Assembly (NCBI GenBank): GCA_945482615.1
Contig: CALYRG010000014.1
Coordinates: forward strand, 1 to 33,332
Length of the DNA: 33,332 nucleotides
From: an uncultured Clostridia bacterium
Lineage (GTDB): Bacteria > Bacillota > Clostridia > Oscillospirales > Oscillospiraceae
Direction: 5' to 3'
Under the pieces are notes generated by a model that was given only the letters and a program-made list of their open reading frames with translations, was not told the DNA's origin and ran no database searches. Made by a program: the position numbers and the translations under genes. Within the stretch, counting starts at the first letter, position 1. Each line of letters begins with the position of its first letter. Positions 14,673-22,450 of the stretch are shown one piece after another.

Positions 14673-15890
14673 TCAGAAGTCCACCTCGGTGTCGTAGTAG
14701 CAGCACTTGAGCAGCTTCTCCATCTCCTCCTGGCTGGGCTGACGGGGGTTGGAGCCGGTGCAGGCATCGCCGATGGCGTTCTTGGCGATCTCGGGCAGAC
14801 GCTCCAGGAACACCTTCTCAGGCACGAAGCCCTGCTCGGTGGGATAGCTGTCAGCGCCGTAGTGGGCGATGCAGTGGGGGATGTTCAGATCGTCGTTCAT
14901 GCCACGCAGATACTTGATGAGCAGAGCCACCTTCTCGTCGTCATTGCTGCCGCCCAGACCCATGGCATCGGCGATGACACCGTAGCGCTTCTTGGCAGTC
15001 TCGTCCTTGGCGTTGAAGGCGATGACCTTGGGCAGGTACATGGCGTTGGCAGCGCCGTGGATGATGTGTGCGCCGTAGTCAGCGAAGGCAGCGCCGGTCT
15101 TGTGGGCCATGGAGTGAACGATGCCCAGCAGAGCATTGGAGAAAGCCATGCCGGCCAGGCACTGGGCGTTGTGCATAGCGTCACGCTTGGCCATGTCGCC
15201 GTTGTAGGAAGCCACCAGGTCGTTCTGGATCATCTGAATGGCATACAGCGCCAGCGGATCGGTGTAGTCGCAGTTGGCGGTGGAGACGTAAGCTTCCACA
15301 GCGTGGGTCATGGCATCCATACCGGTGTGGGCAACCAGCTTTTTGGGCATGGTCTCTGCCAGATCAGGATCCACAATAGCCACATCGGGAGTGATCTCGA
15401 AGTCGGCAATGGGGTACTTGATGCCCTTGGCGTAGTCGGTGATGATGGAGAAAGCAGTCACCTCGGTAGCGGTGCCGGAGGTGGAGGAGATGGCGCAGAA
15501 GTGAGCCTTCTTGCGCAGCTTGGGCAGGCCGAAGACCTTGCACATATCCTCGAAGGTGACCTCGGGGTACTCGTACTTGATCCACATTGCCTTGGCAGCG
15601 TCGATGGGAGAGCCGCCGCCCATTGCAATGATCCAGTCGGGCTGGAACTTCAGCATGGCGTCCGCGCCGCGCATAACGGTCTCCACGGAGGGATCGGGCT
15701 CGATGCCCTCAAACAGCTCCACTTCCATGCCGGCTTCCTTCAGGTAAGCCACCGCACGATCCAGGAAGCCGTTGCGCTTCATGGAACCGCCGCCCACGCA
15801 GATGATTGCCCGCTTGCCATCCAGAGTCTTCAGCGCTTCCAGAGCGCCCTTTCCATGATACAGGTCTCTGGGCAGAGTAAAACGTGCCAT
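14673..15890 (-). CDS. Iron-containing (group III) alcohol dehydrogenase
   Basis: A 405-aa NAD(P)-dependent dehydrogenase of the Fe-ADH family, interconverting an aldehyde and an alcohol in the cytoplasm. It has the dinucleotide motif GGGSPIDAAKA (near residue 95), SSTSGTATEVTAF, and the metal-binding set Asp in VAIVDPDLA, His in HTGMDAMTHAVEA, His in GIVHSMAHKTG and His in HIIHGAANA. It resembles the C-terminal half of AdhE without the aldehyde dehydrogenase half. The start is ATG 15890, with AGGAGG 8 bases upstream. It has a perfect -35 promoter with a 68-base leader that includes a repeated octamer, and the Nudix gene is coupled downstream. A role in fermentative redox balance is likely; substrate specificity cannot be read. 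Confidence 0.92.
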   Translation of the reverse strand: MARFTLPRDLYHGKGALEALKTLDGKRAIICVGGGSMKRNGFLDRAVAYLKEAGMEVELFEGIEPDPSVETVMRGADAMLKFQPDWIIAMGGGSPIDAAKAMWIKYEYPEVTFEDMCKVFGLPKLRKKAHFCAISSTSGTATEVTAFSIITDYAKGIKYPIADFEITPDVAIVDPDLAETMPKKLVAHTGMDAMTHAVEAYVSTANCDYTDPLALYAIQMIQNDLVASYNGDMAKRDAMHNAQCLAGMAFSNALLGIVHSMAHKTGAAFADYGAHIIHGAANAMYLPKVIAFNAKDETAKKRYGVIADAMGLGGSNDDEKVALLIKYLRGMNDDLNIPHCIAHYGADSYPTEQGFVPEKVFLERLPEIAKNAIGDACTGSNPRQPSQEEMEKLLKCCYYDTEVDF

Positions 15891-15923
15891 ATGTATTTCC
15901 TCCTGTTTATATAGATATATTTG

Positions 15924-15945
15924 TATCGGTAAATTAATATCGGTA
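15924..15945. promoter_or_regulatory. Direct repeat TATCGGTA x2 in the alcohol dehydrogenase leader
   Basis: Two identical octamers at 15924-15931 and 15938-15945, 14 bases apart start to start, in the A+T-rich leader between promoter and ribosome site. This could be a regulator site; it does not look like a Rex box (TTGTTAA-N4-TTAACAA). Confidence 0.4.
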
Positions 15946-15957
15946 CTTTCGGGGTGG

Positions 15958-15986
15958 ATTCTAGCACGTTTGCCCCCATTTGTCAA
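15958..15986 (-). promoter_or_regulatory. Sigma-A promoter of the alcohol dehydrogenase operon
   Basis: Minus strand: TTGACA (15981-15986), 17-base spacer, TAGAAT (15958-15963). Confidence 0.85.
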
Positions 15987-16048
15987 TCCACATGTTGCAC
16001 AATTTGCCACCGCATTTTCGCCAGATTTTTGGTATAGTGCGAAATTAC

Positions 16049-16077
16049 TTGCATTTTTCCCGAAACGCAGGTATTAT
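16049..16077 (+). promoter_or_regulatory. Promoter of the MobA-like gene
   Basis: TTGCAT (16049-16054), 17-base spacer, TATTAT (16072-16077), 38 bases before the ATG and divergent from the dehydrogenase promoter. Confidence 0.7.
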
Positions 16078-16115
16078 GGACACAACTCACTTCGTTTTTC
16101 AAGGATGGATGAAGC

Positions 16116-16697
16116 ATGGCCGAAATACTCTCCGGAATCATTCTTGCCGGGGGTCTGTCCTCCCGGATGGGCTCCTGCAAGGCACGGCTCCCCTGGGAGG
16201 GAACGGATCTTGTCCGGCATCAGGTGCGCAAGCTCCAGGCCCTTGGGATCACGGATATCCTTCTGTCCGGATTTTCCGATCCGGTGGAGGGAACCCGGTT
16301 CGTGGCCGATGTGTACCCCCGGCTGGGGCCTATGGGCGGCATTCACGCAGGACTGCTGGCGGCGCGGCAGGAGCAGTGCCTTGTAACCGCCGTGGATACC
16401 CCGCTCGTCCCTCCCGATGCGCTGTCCGGACTGGTGCGGTACCATCTGGACAGCGGAAACGACATCACCGTTCTGAGCCACAACGGCCATCTGGAACCGC
16501 TCATGGGTGTCTACCACCGGCGGGTGGCCCCCATTGCCGAGGCGCTTCTGCGGGAACGAAACACGGCAGTCCGCCGTCTGTTTGACCGGGTGGCCTTTGC
16601 ACCCTTCCCCTACACCGGGGACGAGCAGCTTCTGTGCGACTGTAACACCCGCCAGGACTATGACCAGGCCTGCGCCATTCGGCGCTCCCGGCCGTAA
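16116..16697 (+). CDS. MobA-like molybdenum cofactor nucleotidyltransferase
   Basis: A 193-aa nucleotidyltransferase (NTP_transf_3 fold). The N-terminal motif GIILAGGLSSRMG with a following Lys (SCKARLPWEG) is the nucleotide-binding loop of MobA/MocA proteins, GPMGGIHAGL is the second conserved segment, and VTAVDTPLV holds the metal-binding Asp. Length fits MobA. These enzymes join GMP or CMP to molybdopterin. The start is ATG 16116 with AAGGATGG upstream, a weak site. Two HypB-type GTPases follow on the same strand after about 170 bases, so a common metallo-enzyme maturation role is plausible. No other Mo-cofactor gene lies in the window, and a different NTP-sugar substrate cannot be ruled out. 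Confidence 0.78.
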   Translation: MAEILSGIILAGGLSSRMGSCKARLPWEGTDLVRHQVRKLQALGITDILLSGFSDPVEGTRFVADVYPRLGPMGGIHAGLLAARQEQCLVTAVDTPLVPPDALSGLVRYHLDSGNDITVLSHNGHLEPLMGVYHRRVAPIAEALLRERNTAVRRLFDRVAFAPFPYTGDEQLLCDCNTRQDYDQACAIRRSRP

Positions 16698-16867
16698 ACG
16701 CCCGCCGCAGGCAGCCGTGACGCTTCAGCTCCCCACGGCAGGGAACACTTGCCCGTCCTCTGTCGCTTTTGCCCTCCGGCAGCGGCAGGAGAACGCCTTC
16801 TCCTCTTGCCCATCTGCCCCGGATGTGGTAGTATACTTCCATACGGAAATGAACAGGAGGCATCCCT

Positions 16868-17551
16868 ATGACCGAAGAAACCGCCGTCCGCACTGTGCAG
16901 ATCAAGGAGGATATCACCTCCCGCAACAACGCACAGGCTGCATCCATCCGGGAAAGCCTGATCCGGGAAAAGATCTTCTATCTCAACGTCATGTCCTCCC
17001 CCGGCAGCGGCAAAACCACCCTTATCACGCAGCTTCTGAACCGGCTCCGGAGTGACTACCGCATCGGCGTCATCGAGGCGGATCTGGACTCGGACGTGGA
17101 TGCCCGGACCATCGCCCAGACCGGGGTAAAGGTCATTCAAATGCACACCATGGGTGCCTGTCACATCACCTGCCAGATGTCCCGGGAGGCTCTGGATGCC
17201 CTGGGTACGCAGGAGCTGGACGTGGTGATTCTGGAAAACATCGGCAATCTGGTGTGCCCCGCAGAGTTCGACACCGGAGCCGCCGAAAACCTGGTACTGC
17301 TGTCCCTGCCGGAGGGGGATGACAAGCCCCTGAAATATCCTCTGATGTTTGAGATTGCCTCGGCAGTGGCCGTCACTAAGCTGGACACCGCCCCTGCCTT
17401 CGATTTTTCCCCGGATGCCTTCCGGGCCAACGTCCACAGGCGCAATCCGGAGGCCCCGGTGTTCTTCGTCTCTGCGGTGGCAGGAGATGGCCTGGACGAG
17501 CTGGAAGCCTGGCTTCGCAGTCGGATCAATGCCGTGATCGGGAGGGAATGA
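16868..17551 (+). CDS. HypB-type Ni-insertion GTPase, paralogue 1
   Basis: A 227-aa SIMIBI-class GTPase of the HypB family, which delivers nickel to [NiFe]-hydrogenase or urease-like enzymes. The P-loop is SSPGSGKTT (about residues 43-51), followed by IEADLDSDVDA (switch I), the metal-site Cys98-His99 in MHTMGACH, the switch II strand ENIGNLVCPAEFD, and EGDDKPLKYP. There is no N-terminal Cys-x2-Cys-Gly-Cys nickel motif or His-rich stretch. The start is ATG 16868, with AGGAGG 7 bases upstream. Its stop overlaps an ATG of the next gene, so the pair is coupled. Of the 170-base gap before it, only a small AGGAGAA/TTCTCCT hairpin (16787-16804) and a TATACT -10-like box (16832-16837) stand out. Confidence 0.9.
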   Translation: MTEETAVRTVQIKEDITSRNNAQAASIRESLIREKIFYLNVMSSPGSGKTTLITQLLNRLRSDYRIGVIEADLDSDVDARTIAQTGVKVIQMHTMGACHITCQMSREALDALGTQELDVVILENIGNLVCPAEFDTGAAENLVLLSLPEGDDKPLKYPLMFEIASAVAVTKLDTAPAFDFSPDAFRANVHRRNPEAPVFFVSAVAGDGLDELEAWLRSRINAVIGRE

Positions 17552-17553
17552 GC

Positions 17554-18252
17554 ATGGAAAAGGTCAGAACCATTTTACTGCAGCAGAGCGTGTTTGCCGA
17601 CAACGATCTGGAGGCCGGACTGCTCCGGCAAAGGCTCAGGGAGCAGGGAACCTATCTTGTCAACGTTATGTCCTCCCCCGGGGCAGGGAAAACCACCGCC
17701 CTGATCGCCCTCATCCGCCGCCTGCAGGAAAAGTACCGGGTAGCGGTGATGGAGGCGGACATCGACTCCGACGTAGATGCCGTCCGGGTGGCCCAGAAGA
17801 CAGGCTGCACCTCCATCCAGCTGCACACCGGCGGCATGTGCCACCTGGATGCGGGAATGACCGCCCAGGGTCTTAACGAGCTTGCTCAGGTAAAGCCGGA
17901 CATTGTTTTTCTGGAAAATGTGGGCAATCTGGTGTGTCCCGCGGAGTTTGACACCGGAGCCCATCTGGATATGACCATTCTGTCCGTCCCGGAAGGCGAC
18001 GACAAGCCCCTGAAGTACCCTCTTGTTTATGAGAAGTGCGGCCTCGTGCTCATCAGCAAGATCGACGCCGCCCCCTACTTCCCCTTCGACACGGAAACAT
18101 GCATCCGCAATATCCGGATGCGCAACCCCATCTCCACCGTGATTCCCATCTCCGCCAAAACGGGGGAGAACATGGAGCAGGTGGCCCGGTGGTTTGAAGA
18201 AGCCATAGAACGCTTCAAGGCCAACGGATCGGGAAGCCCTGTTGATTGCTGA
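17554..18252 (+). CDS. HypB-type Ni-insertion GTPase, paralogue 2
   Basis: A 232-aa second HypB-family GTPase, clearly homologous to but well diverged from the preceding one. The P-loop is MSSPGAGKTT (about residues 39-48), then MEADIDSDVDA, the metal-site Cys96-His97 in HTGGMCHLDAGM, ENVGNLVCPAEFD, and EGDDKPLKYP. It keeps the more canonical HypB metal loop (TGGMCHLDA), whereas paralogue 1 reads TMGACHITC. ATG 17554 is chosen because GGAGGG (17541-17546) is 7 bases upstream; the ATG at 17548, which overlaps the previous stop as ATGA, is too close to that site. The coupled pair could form a heterodimer, as SIMIBI GTPases act as dimers (inference). No hypA, hypC-F or hydrogenase subunit gene is visible in the window. 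Confidence 0.9.
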   Translation: MEKVRTILLQQSVFADNDLEAGLLRQRLREQGTYLVNVMSSPGAGKTTALIALIRRLQEKYRVAVMEADIDSDVDAVRVAQKTGCTSIQLHTGGMCHLDAGMTAQGLNELAQVKPDIVFLENVGNLVCPAEFDTGAHLDMTILSVPEGDDKPLKYPLVYEKCGLVLISKIDAAPYFPFDTETCIRNIRMRNPISTVIPISAKTGENMEQVARWFEEAIERFKANGSGSPVDC

Positions 18253-18273
18253 CCCTTTGGATGACCTTTGTGC

Positions 18274-18307
18274 CTGCCTGCAGCGGTTCGCCAACCGCTG
18301 CAGGCAG
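18274..18307. other. Stable 15-bp hairpin after the HypB pair
   Basis: A perfect stem CTGCCTGCAGCGGTT (18274-18288) with 18293-18307 and a CGCC loop. It has no adjacent T tract, so alone it is not a classical terminator; it may protect the 3' end or act with the terminator that follows. Confidence 0.65.
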
Positions 18308-18309
18308 AA

Positions 18310-18353
18310 AAGGGGCTGGCTCGCGGCAATTTCGTGAGCCAGCCCCTTGCTTT
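18310..18353. terminator. Bidirectional terminator between hypB and GH13 genes
   Basis: A perfect 13-bp stem AAGGGGCTGGCTC (18310-18322) with 18336-18348, followed on the plus strand by a T-rich stretch (GCTTTGTTATTTT) and on the minus strand by TTTT. Confidence 0.8.
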
Positions 18354-18354
18354 G

Positions 18355-20007
18355 TTATTTTGCCCAGTGGTAGACCCGGGTCTCATAGGGTTTGAGGGTT
18401 TTGCCGTCGGGGTCGGCATAGTTTTGAAGCACCAGCTCCGCCTTTGTCAGGTCAAAGCCTCCGGGTATCCGCAGGGGGATGTCTTTTTCGGAGAAGGAGC
18501 ACAGAACAAGGAGCCTTTCTCCTTCCCACTCCCTGGCGTAGGTGTAGCGCCGGGAGGACAGGGCGTGATACTCCCGGTAGCTGCCGTGGCGAACCACCGG
18601 AAGCGCCTTTCGCAGGGCAATGGCCCTGCGGTAGAAGTGCAGCAGGGAGTCCGGGTCTTCCTCTGCTGCCGCCACGTTGATTTCCCGGTAGTTTTCGTTC
18701 ACCGAGAACCAGGGCTTCCCGGTGGTAAAGCCCGCGTTTTCCTCTCCGCTCCACTGCATCGGCGTCCGGGCAGAATCCCGGGAGGCCAGCCACATCCGGC
18801 GCAGCCGCTTTTCGGGAGTGTCCTTCAGGTGGGTGTTGGCGTACTGCCACCGGGTCTGCACATCCTCGTACAGTTCCGGATCCTGGGGCCGCCAGTTGGT
18901 CATGCCGATCTCCTGGCCCTGATAGACGAAGGGAGTGCCCTTCTGGAACAGATAGGCCGCCGCCAGCATTTTGCCGCTTTTCACCCGGTAACGCTCGCTT
19001 CCGTACCGGGAGATTACCCGGGGATGGTCATGGTTTTCCAGGTACAGCATATTCCAGGCCTTCCCCTCCAGCTTCCTCTGCCAGCTGGAGAAGGCGTGCT
19101 TCAGGCGGCGCAGGGAAAAGCTCATGTGGAAGTAGTCCGAAAACAGGCAGTCGGCGCACATGCACTGAAACTGAATCATCATGTCCATCTGTCCGGTTTC
19201 CTCGCTGATGTAGTCCAGAGCACGCTTCGGAGATACCAGCGGTGCCTCCGCCAGGGTCATGCAGTCGTAGTGATCCAGCACCTCGGCCTTGAATTCCCGC
19301 AGATATTCGTGGACGTGGGGGCCGTGGTTATAGAAGCGGATGCCCTTGTACACCGGGAACAGATGGTCATTGGGCAGGCCCTCCCGCTTGGAGATATAGG
19401 TGATCACATCCTCCCGGAAGCCGTCCACGCCCATGTCCAGCCAGAATTTCAGGATCTTTTTCACCTCCTGGCGAACCAGGGGGTTATCCATATTCAGATC
19501 CGGCTGCTTTACCGCAAACAGGTGCAGATAGTATTCCCCCCGCTCCTGGTCAAAGGTCCAGGCCTTGCCCTCAAAATTGCTGTCCCAGTTGTTGGGGAGC
19601 TTCCCCTTGCCGGGGTCGGGCCTCCAGATGTAGTAGTCCGTATAGGGCTCAATGCGGCGGCGGCTTTTCCGGAACCATTCGTGCTCGTCGCTGGTGTGGT
19701 TCACCACCAGATCCATGATGACCCGCATTCCCCTTTCGTGGGCTCCGTCCAGCACCTTCCGGAAGGCCTCCATGCCGCCGTACTCCGGGGCGATGTCCAT
19801 ATAGTCGGAGATGTCGTAGCCGCAGTCCACTCCGGGCGAAGGGTACAGGGGTGAAAACCAGACGCCGTCCACCCCCAGGGAGCGGATGTAGTCCAGCTTT
19901 TCATACACGCCCCACAGATCCCCCAGGCCGTCGCCGTCCCCATCCCGGAAGCTCCTGGGCCAGATCTGATAAAAGACCGCGTCCTTATACCATCTTGTAT
20001 GTTCCAT
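18355..20007 (-). CDS. GH13 alpha-glucosidase (oligo-1,6-glucosidase-like)
   Basis: A 550-aa cytoplasmic alpha-amylase-superfamily exo-glucosidase of GH13_31-like type, which releases glucose from short alpha-glucosides. It opens with WYKDAVFYQIWPRSFRDG. Conserved regions are DLVVNHTSDEHEWF (I), DGFREDVITYIS with the nucleophile Asp (II), an acid/base Glu in MTLAEAPL (III), and LENHDHPRV with the transition-state Asp (IV). Regions II-IV differ slightly from textbook members (Glu before the nucleophile, AEA for GEM, His for Gln after NHD), so substrate preference may be unusual. The start is ATG 20007 with GGAGGGAAAGG upstream; a longer frame to 20082 has no support. It is divergent from the GH36 gene, with overlapping promoters, which points to joint control. 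Confidence 0.9.
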   Translation of the reverse strand: MEHTRWYKDAVFYQIWPRSFRDGDGDGLGDLWGVYEKLDYIRSLGVDGVWFSPLYPSPGVDCGYDISDYMDIAPEYGGMEAFRKVLDGAHERGMRVIMDLVVNHTSDEHEWFRKSRRRIEPYTDYYIWRPDPGKGKLPNNWDSNFEGKAWTFDQERGEYYLHLFAVKQPDLNMDNPLVRQEVKKILKFWLDMGVDGFREDVITYISKREGLPNDHLFPVYKGIRFYNHGPHVHEYLREFKAEVLDHYDCMTLAEAPLVSPKRALDYISEETGQMDMMIQFQCMCADCLFSDYFHMSFSLRRLKHAFSSWQRKLEGKAWNMLYLENHDHPRVISRYGSERYRVKSGKMLAAAYLFQKGTPFVYQGQEIGMTNWRPQDPELYEDVQTRWQYANTHLKDTPEKRLRRMWLASRDSARTPMQWSGEENAGFTTGKPWFSVNENYREINVAAAEEDPDSLLHFYRRAIALRKALPVVRHGSYREYHALSSRRYTYAREWEGERLLVLCSFSEKDIPLRIPGGFDLTKAELVLQNYADPDGKTLKPYETRVYHWAK

Positions 20008-20073
20008 GTCCTTTCCCTCCAGACGTTCTTTCTTCCCACGGCAGTCTGCCGTCCTTATCACCGGAATTTTATG

Positions 20074-20102
20074 TTGACACATTAAAATATAACAGATAGA
20101 AT
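20074..20102 (+). promoter_or_regulatory. Promoter of the alpha-galactosidase operon
   Basis: TTGACA (20074-20079), 17-base spacer, TAGAAT (20097-20102). It overlaps the opposite promoter almost completely. Confidence 0.83.
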
Positions 20103-20114
20103 AGAAAATAGCAA
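20086..20114 (-). promoter_or_regulatory. Promoter of the GH13 gene, overlapping the divergent one
   Basis: Minus strand: TTGCTA (20109-20114), 17-base spacer, TATATT (20086-20091). Both promoters occupy the same face of about 40 bp, so RNA polymerase cannot serve both at once. Confidence 0.75.
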
Positions 20115-20120
20115 TTTTAT

Positions 20121-20150
20121 TTTGGTGATAATTCCGATGCCTTCACCAAA
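20121..20150. promoter_or_regulatory. Inverted repeat, candidate operator of the galactoside genes
   Basis: TTTGGTGA (20121-20128) and TCACCAAA (20143-20150) form perfect 8-base arms 14 bases apart, between the plus promoter and the galactosidase ribosome site. A related arm TTATCACC lies at 20055-20062, on the far side of the promoters, and is the reverse complement of GGTGATAA at 20124-20131. Possible binding sites for a regulator encoded elsewhere. Confidence 0.5.
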
Positions 20151-20164
20151 GAAAGGAAGCAGCC

Positions 20165-22450
20165 ATGATTGCATATTCTGATGGCGTATTCAGCCTGTCC
20201 GGCAAGGGCTTTTCCTATTTATTCCGGCTCACCGGCTCCGGCCAGCCGGAGCATCTGCATTTTGGCCCGGTGGTTTCTGCCCGGGATGCCCAGGCCCTGG
20301 CCTGCAAGCCGGGCACCGGCTGGGGCGAGAGCATTCTCTATGACCAGGACAGCAAACTCTGCCTGAATTTCCCCCCGCTGGAGTGGAGCGGCAGCGGCCG
20401 GGGGGACTACCGGGAGAGCCCCATCTGGCTGGAACGAAACGGCGAGGCCATTCCCACGGACTTTCGCTATGTCAGCCACGAGATCGTGGACGGCCCCATC
20501 CCCTCCTCCCTTCCCCAGGCCCGGTACGGCGGCGAGAGCCTGAAGCTGACCCTGGAGGATCCCCGGGGGCTGCGGCTGCACCTGATCTATACCGTATTTG
20601 ACGATGCCATCACCCGCCGTACTGTTCTGGAAAACAACACAAAGGATGCCATCACCCTGCGTAAACTGATGAGCTTCTGCCTGGATCTGCCGGGGAAGCT
20701 GGAAATGACCTCCTTCGGCGGCGGCTGGGCGGCGGAAATGCGTTCCGCCACGGCAAGCGTCAGCTGGAACCGGATCGTCAGCGAAAGCACCACCGGCTTT
20801 TCCTCCGCCCGGGCACAGGCGGGGTTCCTTCTGTGTGAGGAAGGAGCCGGAGAGGACAGCGGCGTGGTTTACGGCATCAACCTCATCTACACCGGCAACC
20901 ACTACGCCTCCGCCCAGCGCAGTTTGCAGGGCCTGAACCGGGTGATGCAGGGCATCAGCCCGGACAGCTTCGGCTGGCCTCTGGCCCCCGGCGAGGGCTT
21001 TGAGACGCCGGAAGCGGTGCTGTGCTGGTCCGATCAGGGCAAAAACGGCATGTCGCAGCGAATGCACCGGTTTGTAAACCGCCACATCATCCCCAAGGCC
21101 TGGCAGTACCGGGAGCGTCCCGTGCTCTACAACAGCTGGGAGGGCTGCGTCTTCGATTTTAACCAGGCCCGGCTGTTAAGCCTGGGCAAACAGGCGAAGG
21201 ATCTGGGCTGCGAGCTGTTCGTCCTGGACGACGGCTGGTTCGGCGCCCGGAACAGCGACACCGCAGGTCTGGGCGACTATACCGTCAACCGGAAAAAGCT
21301 GCCGGAGGGACTGGACGGCCTGGGCAGGGCCCTGAACAAAATGGGCCTGCAGTTTGGCCTGTGGTTTGAGCCGGAGGCCGTAAATCCGGACAGCGACCTG
21401 TATCGGCTTCACCCCGACTGGGCGCTCACCGATGAGCTGCCCCAGCTGTACGGCCGCAATGAGCTGCTGCTGGATCTGACCCGGCAGGAGGTCCGGGACT
21501 ACATCGTGGAAAACGTGAGCCGGGTGCTGGACAGCGCCCCCATCTCCTACGTCAAGTGGGACATGAACCGCTCCTCCATCGCCCTGGGGGCCAGAGCCCA
21601 CCGGTATATTCTGGGACTGTATGAGGTGCTGGATCGGATTTTCACCCCCCGTCCGGAGATCCTGCTGGAAAGCTGCTCCTCCGGCGGCAACCGCTTCGAC
21701 CTGGGCATGCTGTGCTTCTCCCCCCAGGTGTGGGCCTCGGACAACACCGACCCCATCGCCCGGCTGGAGATTCAGCAGAACCTGAGCTGCCTCTATCCTC
21801 AGTCCACCATAGGTGCCCATGTCTCCGCCGCGCCTCACGGCCAGACCCTGCGCAATACCCCCCTGTACACCCGGGGCAACGTGGCCTTCTTCGGCTGCCT
21901 GGGCTATGAGCTGGATCTCAAGGAGCTTGCCGCCGTGGAGCGGCAGGAGATCCGGGGCCAGGTGGAATTCTATAAGAAATACCGCAGGATCTTCCAGTTC
22001 GGTTCCTTCCGCCGTATTTCCACGGAGGAGGGCATCTGCTGGCAGGTGGGGGATGTCCACACCCGCCTGGCGGGGCTGTATCATCTGCTCCAGCCCACCG
22101 CCCCCGGCTATGAACGGCTCCGGGTTCCCGGGCTGAAGCCGGGAAAGACCTACACCCTGGAAAGCCGCCGGCAGCTTCTGCGGATGCGCCAGTTCGGCGG
22201 CATGGTCAACCATGTGCTCCCCGTGAAGCTGAACCCGGAGGGGGCCGTCATCCGGCAGGCCGACCGGCGCTACGCCATGAAGGACGGCCGGGAGCACTTC
22301 ACCGCCACCGGAGCCGCTCTGGGGCAGGGCGTGATGCTCAGCGCCCGGTTCACCGGCACCGGCTACGATCCCGATCTGCGGCTGCACACGGATTTCGGCT
22401 CCAACGTCTATGTTATTGAGGAGGAAGCTTCCCATGAAAAATCAGAATAA
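20165..22450 (+). CDS. GH36 alpha-galactosidase
   Basis: A 761-aa intracellular alpha-galactosidase that cleaves terminal alpha-1,6-galactose from melibiose, raffinose-type sugars and similar compounds. It has no signal peptide. The layout is an N-terminal beta-supersandwich, a central (beta/alpha)8 barrel and a C-terminal beta domain. Barrel motifs are LFVLDDGWFG, the nucleophile Asp in YVKWDMNR, SCSSGGNRFDLGML, and the acid/base Asp in WASDNTDPIARL. Length is usual for bacterial GH36 (about 720-760). The start ATG follows GAAAGGAAG. The gene overlaps the next, a GPH symporter, by 17 bases, so uptake and hydrolysis are co-expressed. Confidence 0.95.
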   Translation: MIAYSDGVFSLSGKGFSYLFRLTGSGQPEHLHFGPVVSARDAQALACKPGTGWGESILYDQDSKLCLNFPPLEWSGSGRGDYRESPIWLERNGEAIPTDFRYVSHEIVDGPIPSSLPQARYGGESLKLTLEDPRGLRLHLIYTVFDDAITRRTVLENNTKDAITLRKLMSFCLDLPGKLEMTSFGGGWAAEMRSATASVSWNRIVSESTTGFSSARAQAGFLLCEEGAGEDSGVVYGINLIYTGNHYASAQRSLQGLNRVMQGISPDSFGWPLAPGEGFETPEAVLCWSDQGKNGMSQRMHRFVNRHIIPKAWQYRERPVLYNSWEGCVFDFNQARLLSLGKQAKDLGCELFVLDDGWFGARNSDTAGLGDYTVNRKKLPEGLDGLGRALNKMGLQFGLWFEPEAVNPDSDLYRLHPDWALTDELPQLYGRNELLLDLTRQEVRDYIVENVSRVLDSAPISYVKWDMNRSSIALGARAHRYILGLYEVLDRIFTPRPEILLESCSSGGNRFDLGMLCFSPQVWASDNTDPIARLEIQQNLSCLYPQSTIGAHVSAAPHGQTLRNTPLYTRGNVAFFGCLGYELDLKELAAVERQEIRGQVEFYKKYRRIFQFGSFRRISTEEGICWQVGDVHTRLAGLYHLLQPTAPGYERLRVPGLKPGKTYTLESRRQLLRMRQFGGMVNHVLPVKLNPEGAVIRQADRRYAMKDGREHFTATGAALGQGVMLSARFTGTGYDPDLRLHTDFGSNVYVIEEEASHEKSE

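Noticed and set aside
16501..16947. Possible minus-strand gene across the gap between the MobA-like and first HypB genes
   Set aside because: Arg/Gly/Pro-rich shadow translation, no ribosome site, overlaps two well-supported genes.
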